Origin: Kitasatospora aureofaciens
Lineage (GTDB): Bacteria; Actinomycetota; Actinomycetes; Streptomycetales; Streptomycetaceae
Reading direction: 5' to 3'
Assembly (NCBI RefSeq): GCF_001188955.3
Contig: NZ_JPRF03000054.1
Span: forward strand, 62,001 to 126,000
Length of the DNA stretch: 64,000 bases
Part shown: in pieces, positions 25,820 to 33,468 of the stretch
How the letters are laid out: each line of letters begins with the position of its first letter
Position numbering within the stretch: position 1 is the first letter of the stretch
The notes under the pieces: generated by a model
Told to the model about the DNA's origin: nothing
The model's input: only the letters and a program-made list of their open reading frames with translations
The model's database searches: none
Program-made: the position numbers and the translations under genes

Positions 25820-26407
25820 GTGACCACGGACACCGCACTCACCGCCGAACAGATCCTGATCGCGGCGGAGGAAGTCCTCCGGCGGTTCGGCCCGGCCAAG
25901 GCCACCGTCGTGGACGTCGCCCGGGAGCTCGGCGTCAGCCACAGCAGCGTCTACCGCCACTTCCCCAGCAAGGCCGCCCTGCGCGAGGCGGTCACCCAGC
26001 GCTGGCTCGACCAGGCGCACTTCGAGCTGAAGGCCGTCATGGACGACTCCGGCGGCGCCGCCGAGCGCCTCGAACGCTGGCTGACCACGCTGTTCGCGGC
26101 CAAGCGGAAGAAGGCGCTGGACGACCCGGAGCTGTTCGCCACCTACATGGTGCTGGTCGAGGAGAACAGCCGGACCGTCGAGGAGCACATCGACACGCTG
26201 GTCACGCAGATCGCCGAGATCTTCCAGGACGGCGTGGACGGCAGGGAGTTCAAGCCCGCCCACGTCCTCACCACCGCCCGCGCGGTCTTCGACGCCACCG
26301 CCCCCTTCCACGACCCCGCCTACGCGTCGACCTGGGCCGAGCCGACCGCGGACGAGCGTTTCAGGGCCGTCTGGAAGCTCGTCCTCGGCGGCCTGAAGGC
26401 CAAGTGA
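25820..26407 (+). CDS. TetR-family transcriptional regulator
   Basis: A 195-residue repressor-type protein. Residues 8-55 form the TetR DNA-binding domain: ILIAAEEVLRRFG, then TVVDVARELGVSHSSVYRHFPSK with the recognition helix SHSSVYRHF. The ligand domain is ordinary in length and carries an acidic, helical C terminus. Start GTG 25820 has AAGGA upstream. Placed directly behind the aldo/keto reductase gene, it is most simply read as the local regulator responding to a substrate of that enzyme; no dyad between the two genes is obvious. Confidence 0.92.
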   Translation: MTTDTALTAEQILIAAEEVLRRFGPAKATVVDVARELGVSHSSVYRHFPSKAALREAVTQRWLDQAHFELKAVMDDSGGAAERLERWLTTLFAAKRKKALDDPELFATYMVLVEENSRTVEEHIDTLVTQIAEIFQDGVDGREFKPAHVLTTARAVFDATAPFHDPAYASTWAEPTADERFRAVWKLVLGGLKAK

Positions 26408-26515
26408 GCCACAGCCGTCACGTCGGGGCGTCGGCGGCCGGGGCGTATTCCGGTCGCCGGCGCCCCGGCATCTCCGGCAGACTGCGCGCACAGTTGATCT
26501 CGATCGGAGGATGAC

Positions 26516-27433
26516 ATGCGTGCGACCGGCCCGGTCCTGGACAGCCTGCGGGGGCTCGCGCTCGGCGACGCCTTCGGCGACCGCTGGTTCTCCGCCCCCG
26601 TCGACGAGGCCCCCGTCGACCTGGCCGCCCGCCTGGTCCGCCCCGCGCCCTGGCACTGGACGGACGACACCGCGATGGCCCTCGTCCTGGTCCGCCACCT
26701 CACCGTCCACGGCGAGGTCCGGCAGGACGCGCTGGCCGGGGAGTTCGCGGCCGAGTACGCCCGCGAGTACCAGCGCAAGTACGGCCCCTCCATGCACCGG
26801 GTGCTGCGCGCGATCGGCGCCGGCGGGGACTGGCGCGCCATCACCTCGGGCCAGTTCGAGGGCCAGGGCTCGTACGGGAACGGCGCCGCGATGCGGGTCG
26901 CCCCGCTGGGCGCCTGGTTCGCCGAGGACCTCGCCGAGGTCGCCCGGCAGGCCGAACTCCAGGCGCTCGCCACCCACTTCCACCCGGAGGCGACGGCCGG
27001 GTCGGTGGCGGTGGCGCTCGCCGCGGCGCTCGCCGCCCGGAGCCGGGGCGGGCGTCCGCCCGGCCGCGCCGAACTGCTCACCGAGGTCGCCGACCGACTG
27101 CCGGACAGCGACGTACGCTCCGGCCTGCGGATCGCCGCCCGGCTGCCGGAGCACACCAGCGTCCGACACGCCGCCACCGTGCTCGGCTCGGGACTGCTGA
27201 TCTCGGCCCCGGACACCGTCCCGTTCGCCCTCTGGTCTGCGGCCGGGCACCTGGACTCGCTGCCCGAGGCGATCTGGCACACCCTGGAGGGCTGGGGCGA
27301 CATGGACACCACCTGCGCCATCGCCGCCGGCGTGGTCGCCGCCCGCACCGGGCTCGCCGACGTCCCGGCCCCCTGGCTCACCGCCTGCGAGGACCTGCCC
27401 GGCTGGGTCGCCGCGGCGTGGCCCACCCGCTGA
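26516..27433 (+). CDS. ADP-ribosylglycohydrolase family protein
   Basis: A 305-residue enzyme of the DraG/ARH fold that removes ADP-ribose from proteins, nucleic acids or small molecules. The two magnesium-binding segments are present: WTDDTAMAL (near residue 48) and GDMDTTCAIAAG (near 261). GLALGDAFGDRWF at the N terminus is the usual opening. Length is normal. ATG 26516 follows GGAGG. It stands alone, with no ADP-ribosyltransferase gene beside it, so the substrate is open. Confidence 0.92.
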   Translation: MRATGPVLDSLRGLALGDAFGDRWFSAPVDEAPVDLAARLVRPAPWHWTDDTAMALVLVRHLTVHGEVRQDALAGEFAAEYAREYQRKYGPSMHRVLRAIGAGGDWRAITSGQFEGQGSYGNGAAMRVAPLGAWFAEDLAEVARQAELQALATHFHPEATAGSVAVALAAALAARSRGGRPPGRAELLTEVADRLPDSDVRSGLRIAARLPEHTSVRHAATVLGSGLLISAPDTVPFALWSAAGHLDSLPEAIWHTLEGWGDMDTTCAIAAGVVAARTGLADVPAPWLTACEDLPGWVAAAWPTR

Positions 27434-27548
27434 GGCCCGTCCGGCGGATCTTGGCGACCAGGCCCCGGCCGGACCGCGGCACGCCGACGGGCCGGCCCCT
27501 GGAATCCCCCCGGTTGCACCGGCCCGTCGAACCGCTCCGGCCCCGCTG

Positions 27549-27815
27549 TCAGCGGCGCGAGTTGCCGAACAGCAGCCGGTAGGCGATCAGCAGCACCAGC
27601 GCACCGCCGATCGCGGACACCCAGGTCGGCCCGTCGAAGAAGCGGGCCGTGATCGACCGGTGCATGAAGTGCGACGCGATCCAGCCGCCGACGAAGGAAC
27701 CGGCGATCCCGATCAGGGTCGTCACGATCAGGCCGCCCGGGTCCCGCCCCGGCAGCAGCAGCTTGGCCAGGGCTCCGGCCACCAGACCCAGCACGATCCA
27801 CGCGATGATGCTCAT
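27549..27815 (-). CDS. GlsB/YeaQ/YmgE-family small membrane protein
   Basis: An 88-residue protein with three membrane segments: IIAWIVLGLVAGALAKLL, GLIVTTLIGIAGSFVGGWIA and SAIGGALVLLIAYRLLF. The LLPGRDPGG loop after the first span is the family hallmark. Relatives are stress-linked membrane proteins of unknown biochemical role. ATG 27815 has GGGAAGGG upstream. It is separated from the neighbouring genes by over 100 bp on each side. Confidence 0.9.
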   Translation of the reverse strand: MSIIAWIVLGLVAGALAKLLLPGRDPGGLIVTTLIGIAGSFVGGWIASHFMHRSITARFFDGPTWVSAIGGALVLLIAYRLLFGNSRR

Positions 27816-28033
27816 CCGACCCTTCCCTCCCGTCCGTGGCGCGACGGCCCCGTCCCGCGCGCCCTGCTCCGAAGGACGCCCTTCCCACCCGCCCGGTTCC
27901 GACCGGGCCGGCCGAGCGGCACGATCCGGCCACCCGAATCCGACCGGTCCGCACGTGCCGTCCTTCCGACCGTGCCCGTCCTGCTCGACGCCCCCTTCTG
28001 GTCCGCGCGACTCACCGCACCCGGCACCTTTGC

Positions 28034-28062
28034 CATCCGTCACCTGTCAGGTGTTCGCCGAC
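28034..28062. repeat. Half-copy of the dispersed palindrome at the NCS1 gene end
   Basis: On the minus strand GCGAACACCTGACAGGTGAC (28058-28039) matches GCGAACAGACGTCAGGTGAC of copy 7 at 16 of 20 positions and contains the small dyad CACCTG-T-CAGGTG. It encodes the last residues (RTPDR) and stop of the permease, so the element has been taken into the coding end. Confidence 0.55.
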
Positions 28063-29599
28063 CCCCGCCCGCCACCGGCAGCCCGCTGAGCGCCAGGTAC
28101 ACCACCGAGGCCGAGGCGAAGCCGACCGCCCAGCCGTAGTCGGCGAGGGGCTTGAGGAAGGGGATCATGCCGTCGACCGGGAAGGGTCCCTGTTCGGCGC
28201 CGTGGGAGTCGACGCCGGAGTACGAGCCGCCGACCGCCAGCAGGCCGCCGACCAGCAGGGCGGCGACCGCCCGCCAGTTCCAGCCGGCCGCGTACCAGTA
28301 GGCACCGAACGGGCGGTACAGGTCGGCGAGTTGAAGGCGTGTGCGGCGCAGCGCCCAGTAGTCGGCGATCAGCACCCCGGCGACCGTTCCGAGCAGGCCG
28401 CCGACCACGCCCAGCCAGACGTAGATGTAGACGTGCGGGTCGGCGGTCAGCTTCCAGGGGAGGATCGCGATCCCGACCACGCCGGTGATCAGCGCCCCGG
28501 TACGGAAGTTGATGAACCGGGGCACCAGGTTGGTCAGGTCGTAGGCCGGTGAGACGACGTTGGCGGCGACGTTCACCGACAGCGTCGCGACCAGGACGGT
28601 CAGCAGCGCGAACAGGACGGCCGCCGGGCTCTCCATCTTCGCGGCGAGCTTGATCGGGTCCCACACCGGCTCGCCGTACACCGCCTCCGACCCGGAGGTG
28701 ACCAGCACGGACAGCAGGGCGAAGAGCGTCATCGTCGTCGGCAGGCCGAGCGCCTGGCCGCGGATCTGGGCCCGCTGGCTGCCGCCGAAGCGGGTGAAGT
28801 CGGGGATGTTGAGCGACAGCGTGGACCAGAACCCGATCATCCCCATCAGCGACGGGAAGAAGACCTTCCAGAACCCGCCGCCCCAGCCCAGTCGGGACGG
28901 CTGGTCGAGCAGCGGCCCCAGCCCGCCCGCCTTGACCGCGATCCACCCCAGCAGGGCGAGCGCGCCGACGATGACGAACGGCGCCGCCCAGTTCTCGAAG
29001 CGCCGCAGCGTCTCCATCCCCCGGGCGATGATGACCATCTCGACCAGCCAGAACAGCAGGAAGGAGGCCCACTGCGTCCACGGGTACCCGCCGAACTCCG
29101 TCGCGGTGCGCCAGGATTCGCCGAACAGCTTGCCCGCCAGAAGGAAGATCCCCTCGCCCCCGATCCAGGTCTGGATGCCGAACCAGGCGCAGGCCACCGA
29201 CGCCCGGATGAGCGCGGGCAGGTTGGCACCGCGCAGTCCGAACGAGGCCCGGGCGAACACCGGGAAGGGGATGCCGTACTTGGTGCCCGCGTGCCCGGTG
29301 AGCAGCATCGGCGCGAGCACGATCAGGTTGGCGAGCGCGATGGTCAGTACCGCCTGCTTCCAGTCCATGCCGATCGCGACCAGGCCCGAAGCCAGCGTCC
29401 AGGACGGGATGTTGTGGGCCATGCCGACCCAGAGTGCGAGGAAGTTGTAGGTGGTCCAGGTGCGCCGCCGCACCGGGACCGGCCGGAGGTCGTCACTGGT
29501 GAAGCCGTTGGACGGCAACGCCCCCTCGGCCGGGTCGAGTTCGACCCGGCCGTCGGGGTGCTGCCGCTGTCTTCCGCCGCCGGTCGCGGTGTCGGCCAT
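28040..29599 (-). CDS. NCS1-family nucleobase/hydantoin permease
   Basis: A 519-residue, twelve-span secondary transporter of the NCS1 family (Mhp1, PucI, cytosine permease), importing a nucleobase-like compound with a cation. TWTTYNFLALWVGMAHNIPSW and GTKYGIPFPVFARASFG are family signatures; FGIQTWIGGEGIF and NIPDFTRFG are spans lining the substrate site. It is the last gene of the pyrimidine/hydantoin operon, 28 bp after the LLM gene, and is the expected uptake system for that pathway's substrate. The final residues are encoded by a fragment of the dispersed palindrome. ATG 29599 has GGGAG upstream. Confidence 0.93.
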   Translation of the reverse strand: MADTATGGGRQRQHPDGRVELDPAEGALPSNGFTSDDLRPVPVRRRTWTTYNFLALWVGMAHNIPSWTLASGLVAIGMDWKQAVLTIALANLIVLAPMLLTGHAGTKYGIPFPVFARASFGLRGANLPALIRASVACAWFGIQTWIGGEGIFLLAGKLFGESWRTATEFGGYPWTQWASFLLFWLVEMVIIARGMETLRRFENWAAPFVIVGALALLGWIAVKAGGLGPLLDQPSRLGWGGGFWKVFFPSLMGMIGFWSTLSLNIPDFTRFGGSQRAQIRGQALGLPTTMTLFALLSVLVTSGSEAVYGEPVWDPIKLAAKMESPAAVLFALLTVLVATLSVNVAANVVSPAYDLTNLVPRFINFRTGALITGVVGIAILPWKLTADPHVYIYVWLGVVGGLLGTVAGVLIADYWALRRTRLQLADLYRPFGAYWYAAGWNWRAVAALLVGGLLAVGGSYSGVDSHGAEQGPFPVDGMIPFLKPLADYGWAVGFASASVVYLALSGLPVAGGGRRTPDR

Positions 29600-29627
29600 G
29601 GGCGACTCCCGTCTGCCGCAGGGGGTG

Positions 29628-30641
29628 TCAGAGGTGAGGGATGACGTCCGTTCCGTACGCGTCGATGGTGGCCTCGACGGCGTCGTGCATGGCGTAGACG
29701 GCGAACTGGTCGACGCCGAGCGAACGGAGCTCGGCGAGCCGGGCGCGCTGGGTCTCCACCGGCCCGATCAGGCAGAAGCGGTCGACGATCCCGTCCGGGA
29801 CGAACGCCGTGTCGGGGTTCCCGGCCCGGCCGTGGTGGCTGTAGTCGTAACCCTGGCGGTTCTTGATGTAGTCGGTCAACGCGTCGGGCACCAGGTCGGA
29901 GTGCTCGCCGTAGTGGCTGACCAGGTCGGCGACGTGGTTGCCGACCATCCCGCCGAACCAGCGGCACTGCTCGCGGGCGTGGGCGAGCGCGGCCGGCGAG
30001 TCGTCCGCGGTGACGTACGCGGGCGCGGCCACGCAGATGGCGACCGAGGACGGGTCCCGGCCCGCCTCGACGGCCGCCTTCCGGACCGCCTTGACCATGT
30101 ACTCGGTGAGGTACGGGTCGGCCAACTGCAGGATGAATCCGTCCGCCTGGCGGCCGGTCAGCGCCAGCGCCTTCGGCCCGTACGCACCCATCCAGATCGG
30201 CAGCGAGGCGCCGGGGCCGACCCACGGCAGGTGCATCTCGGTGCCGTCCACCTCGACGGTGCGCCCTTCGGCCAACTCCTTGACGGCGTGCATGGCTTGG
30301 GAGAGCCGGTCGAGGGTGGCGGGGCGGCGCCCGGCGACCCGCATGGCGGAGTCGCCGCGCCCGATGCCGCAGACCGTGCGGTTGCCGTACATGTCGTTGA
30401 GCGTGGCGAACAGGGAGGCGGTGACCTCCCAGGTGCGGGTGGACGGGTTGGTGACCATCGGGCCGACGGTCAGGCGCTCGGTCTCGGCGAGGATGCGGCT
30501 GTAGATGACGAAGGGCTCCTGCCACAGCACGCAGGAGTCGAAGGTCCAGCCGTGGCTGAACCCGGCCCGCTCGGCGCGGATCATCCGGTCGATGAGCAGG
30601 CGGGCGGGCGGGTCGGTCTGCAGGACGAGGCCGATGTCCAT
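29628..30641 (-). CDS. LLM-class (F420-dependent type) oxidoreductase
   Basis: A 337-residue TIM-barrel luciferase-like enzyme. MDIGLVLQTDPPARLLIDRM and GFSHGWTFDSCVLWQEPFV mark the subgroup regularly linked to hydantoinase clusters in actinobacteria (annotated as the TIGR03842 F420 family, from memory). The cofactor region is GIGRGDSAMRVAGRRP. Its reaction in the pathway is not established; reduction of the pyrimidine ring ahead of the hydantoinase is a plausible inference. ATG 30641 has CGGAG seven bases upstream. It lies between hydA and the permease gene. Confidence 0.9.
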   Translation of the reverse strand: MDIGLVLQTDPPARLLIDRMIRAERAGFSHGWTFDSCVLWQEPFVIYSRILAETERLTVGPMVTNPSTRTWEVTASLFATLNDMYGNRTVCGIGRGDSAMRVAGRRPATLDRLSQAMHAVKELAEGRTVEVDGTEMHLPWVGPGASLPIWMGAYGPKALALTGRQADGFILQLADPYLTEYMVKAVRKAAVEAGRDPSSVAICVAAPAYVTADDSPAALAHAREQCRWFGGMVGNHVADLVSHYGEHSDLVPDALTDYIKNRQGYDYSHHGRAGNPDTAFVPDGIVDRFCLIGPVETQRARLAELRSLGVDQFAVYAMHDAVEATIDAYGTDVIPHL

Positions 30642-30746
30642 GGGTGGCTCCGGGGAGAGGGGTGGGAGGGCGGACCCGGGGCCGGCACGCACGGCGCGCG
30701 GCAGGGCCCCGGGCCCGGATCGGGAAGGGAAACGCGGGGAGAGGGA

Positions 30747-32177
30747 TCAGGTCAGGTACTGGCAGGTGTCGCGGCGTAGGAAGGTGCCGTGCCCGGCCCG
30801 ACCGAGCCAGCGGCCGCCGTCCAGCACCACGGTGCCGCGCGAGAGCACCGTCCGGGCCCGGCCGGTGAGTCGCCGGCCCTCGTAGGCCGAGTAGTCCACG
30901 TTCATGTGGTGGGTGGCGGCGGAGACGGTCTGCACGGCGGTGGGGTCGTAGACGACGAGGTCGGCGTCCGCGCCCGGCGCGACGGTGCCCTTGCGCGGGT
31001 GCAGCCCGAACATCCGGGCCGGGGTGGTGCAGGCGATCTCGACCCAGCGGCGCCGGCTGATGTGCCCGTCCACCACGGCCTGGTGCAGCAGGTCCATCCG
31101 GTTCTCCACGCCCGGAAGCCCGTTGGGGATCTTCGAGAAGTCGCCGCGGCCGAGTTCTTTCTGCCCGACGTAGCAGAACGGGCAGTGGTCGGTGGAGACC
31201 ACCTGGAGGTCGTTGGTGCGCAGGCCCCGCCAGAGCGCCTTCTGGTGCTCGCGTGGCCGGAGCGGTGTGCTGCACACGTACTTGGCGCCCTCGAAGCCGT
31301 CCGCGCCCTGCTCGGCGAGGTTGTCGGTGGAGAGGAAGAGGTACTGCGGGCAGGTCTCGCCGAAGACGTTGAGCCCGGCGTCGCGGGCCCGGGCGAGTTC
31401 GTCGAGCGCCGAGGCGGCGGAGACGTGCACGACGTAGAGCGGGCTGCCCGCCACCTGCGCGAGCTTGATCGCCCGGTGGGTGGCCTCGGCCTCCAGCAGT
31501 TCACGCCGGACCTCGCCGTGGAAGCGCGGAGTGGTGTGCCCGGCGGCGAGGGCCTGTTCGACCAGGACGTCGATGGCGATGCCGTTCTCGGCGTGCATCA
31601 TGATCAACCCGCCGTTGGCCGCCCCGCGCTGCATGGCCCGCAGGATGCGGCCGTCGTCGCTGTAGAAGACGCCGGGGTAGGCCATGAAGAGCTTGAAGGA
31701 GGTGGACTCGCCGGAGTCGACCAGCGCGTCCATCTCCTTGAGGACGGCGTCGTTGACGTCCGAGACGATGGTGTGGAAGGCGTAGTCGATCGCGCAGTTG
31801 CCCTCGGCCTTCGCGTGCCAGGCGTCCAGGCCCTCACGCAGCGCGCCGCCGACGGGCTGGACGGCGAAGTCGACGATGGTGGTGGTGCCGCCCCAGGCGG
31901 CGGCGCGGGTGCCGGTCTCGAAGGTGTCGGAGGCCGCGGTGCCGCCGAACGGCAGTTCCATGTGGGTGTGGGCGTCGACGCCGCCCGGGATGACGTAGTG
32001 GCCGGTGGCGTCGATGACGGTGTCGGCGGTCCAGGCCTCGGCGGCGGCACTGCCGGTGGCGGCCAGGGCGGCGACGCGCTCGCCCTCGATCAGGACGTCG
32101 GCGTGGAGTTCGTCGGTGGCGGTGATGACGAGGCCGCCGCGGACGACGGTGCGCTGCTGCGGGTCGCGGGTGGTCAT
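30747..32177 (-). CDS. hydA: Dihydropyrimidinase / D-hydantoinase
   Basis: A 476-residue zinc amidohydrolase that opens dihydrouracil or 5-substituted hydantoins to N-carbamoyl amino acids. The binuclear metal site is complete: DAHTHMELPF, the carboxylated Lys in TSFKLFMAYPG, His in MMHAEN and YVVHVSAA, and Asp in VSTDHCPF. The gene follows the amidohydrolase gene by 11 bp; GAGGAGC precedes ATG 32177. Together they perform ring opening and decarbamoylation. Confidence 0.95.
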   Translation of the reverse strand: MTTRDPQQRTVVRGGLVITATDELHADVLIEGERVAALAATGSAAAEAWTADTVIDATGHYVIPGGVDAHTHMELPFGGTAASDTFETGTRAAAWGGTTTIVDFAVQPVGGALREGLDAWHAKAEGNCAIDYAFHTIVSDVNDAVLKEMDALVDSGESTSFKLFMAYPGVFYSDDGRILRAMQRGAANGGLIMMHAENGIAIDVLVEQALAAGHTTPRFHGEVRRELLEAEATHRAIKLAQVAGSPLYVVHVSAASALDELARARDAGLNVFGETCPQYLFLSTDNLAEQGADGFEGAKYVCSTPLRPREHQKALWRGLRTNDLQVVSTDHCPFCYVGQKELGRGDFSKIPNGLPGVENRMDLLHQAVVDGHISRRRWVEIACTTPARMFGLHPRKGTVAPGADADLVVYDPTAVQTVSAATHHMNVDYSAYEGRRLTGRARTVLSRGTVVLDGGRWLGRAGHGTFLRRDTCQYLT

Positions 32178-32188
32178 CGCGGTGCTCC

Positions 32189-33031
32189 TCAGGCCTCGGC
32201 GAGCGGTCCGTAGGCGTCGGGCCGGCGGTCGCGGTAGAACGCCCACTGCTGGCGGACCTGTTCGATCAGGCCGAGGTCGAGGTCTCGGACGACGAGTTCC
32301 TCCTCCTTGCCGGAGGCGACGTCGCCGACGAACTGGCCGCGCGGGTCGACGAAGTAGGAGGTGCCGTAGAAGTCGTTGTCGCCGTACTCCTCGGTGCCGA
32401 CCCGGTTGATGGCGGCGACGAAGTACTCGTTGGCGACGGCGGCGGCGGGCTGTTCGAGCTGCCACAGGTAGGCGGACAGGCCGCGGCTGGTCGCGGAGGG
32501 GTTGTAGACGATCTGCGCACCGGCCAGGCCGAGGGCGCGCCAGCCCTCGGGGAAGTGCCGGTCGTAGCAGATGTAGACGCCGACCTTGCCGACGGCGGTG
32601 TCGAAGACGGGCCAGCCGAGGTTGCCGGGCTTGAAGTAGTACTTCTCCCAGAAGCCCTTGACCTGCGGGATGTGGTGCTTGCGGTACTTGCCGAGGTAGC
32701 TGCCGTCCGCGTCGATCACCGCGGCGGTGTTGTAGTACACCCCGGTCTGCTCCTCCTCGTAGACCGGCACGACGATCACCAGGCCGAGTTCACGGGCGAG
32801 GTCCTGCATCCGGCGCACCGTCGGGCCGTCCGGGACGGCCTCGGCCCAGCGGTAGTGCTCGGGCTCCTGGACCTGACAGAAGTACGGGGAGTTGAAGACC
32901 TCCTGGAAACCGATGATCCCGGCGCCCTGGGCGGCGGCCTCGCGGGCGTACCGCTCGTGGAGCGCGATCATGCTCTCCTGGTCGCCGGTCCAGCGGGTCT
33001 GGACGAGCGCGGCACGGACGATCTGCGACAT
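32189..33031 (-). CDS. Nitrilase-superfamily N-carbamoyl amidohydrolase (beta-ureidopropionase type)
   Basis: A 280-residue CN-hydrolase. The catalytic triad is visible as E44 (GFQEVFNSPYFC), K118 (GKYRKHHIPQ) and C155 (ICYDRHFPEG). The GFWEKYYFKPGN loop and RGLSAYLWQLEQPAAAVANE match beta-ureidopropionases, which release beta-alanine or an amino acid, CO2 and ammonia from the product of the adjacent dihydropyrimidinase. First gene of the operon; ATG 33031 follows GGAGG. Confidence 0.93.
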   Translation of the reverse strand: MSQIVRAALVQTRWTGDQESMIALHERYAREAAAQGAGIIGFQEVFNSPYFCQVQEPEHYRWAEAVPDGPTVRRMQDLARELGLVIVVPVYEEEQTGVYYNTAAVIDADGSYLGKYRKHHIPQVKGFWEKYYFKPGNLGWPVFDTAVGKVGVYICYDRHFPEGWRALGLAGAQIVYNPSATSRGLSAYLWQLEQPAAAVANEYFVAAINRVGTEEYGDNDFYGTSYFVDPRGQFVGDVASGKEEELVVRDLDLGLIEQVRQQWAFYRDRRPDAYGPLAEA

Positions 33032-33131
33032 GGGTACCTCCGCAACTCCGCGTCCCGGCCGTGCGGTCGGGCCCGCGGTCTGAGGGTTGACGGGGCGGTC
33101 TCGCCCTGCGGGTCCGCTCGGGGAACCGCAG

Positions 33132-33176
33132 GGGTCTACGTGATGGGTCTACGTGCGTAGAAAGCGATCTGTAGAC
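33132..33176 (-). promoter_or_regulatory. Repeated operator-like words before the pyrimidine operon
   Basis: GGGTCTACGTG occurs at 33132-33142 and again at 33145-33155. The second copy continues into the perfect dyad TCTACG-TG-CGTAGA (33148-33161), and GTAGAC follows at 33171-33176. The cluster lies 101-145 bp upstream of the amidohydrolase start in a 437-bp divergent gap. It is a likely regulator site; the regulator is not encoded nearby. Nothing else is evident in 33177-33468. Confidence 0.5.
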
Positions 33177-33468
33177 GGTAGGCCGGTCCTCGGTGGCCTG
33201 ACAATACGTTGGCGGAAACGCGTCTGGGGCGATCTCGTCGAGCGGACACGCGGACGGTCCCGTGCGGGATGAAACGCTCATCTACCCCGCAAGTGACCTC
33301 CTTACTCATTCGAGTGAAAGCGGACCCCGAGGGTGCGGAATCGGCCACGGCAGGGTAGAACGCGCTTGGGCTCGCCAACGGACCGTCATCTGACGTCCCT
33401 GTGGCGCGACTTCGCGGATCAGGTCCAGGCAGCGACGGTCGGTACGGGGCCGAACGGGGGGTGTACGG

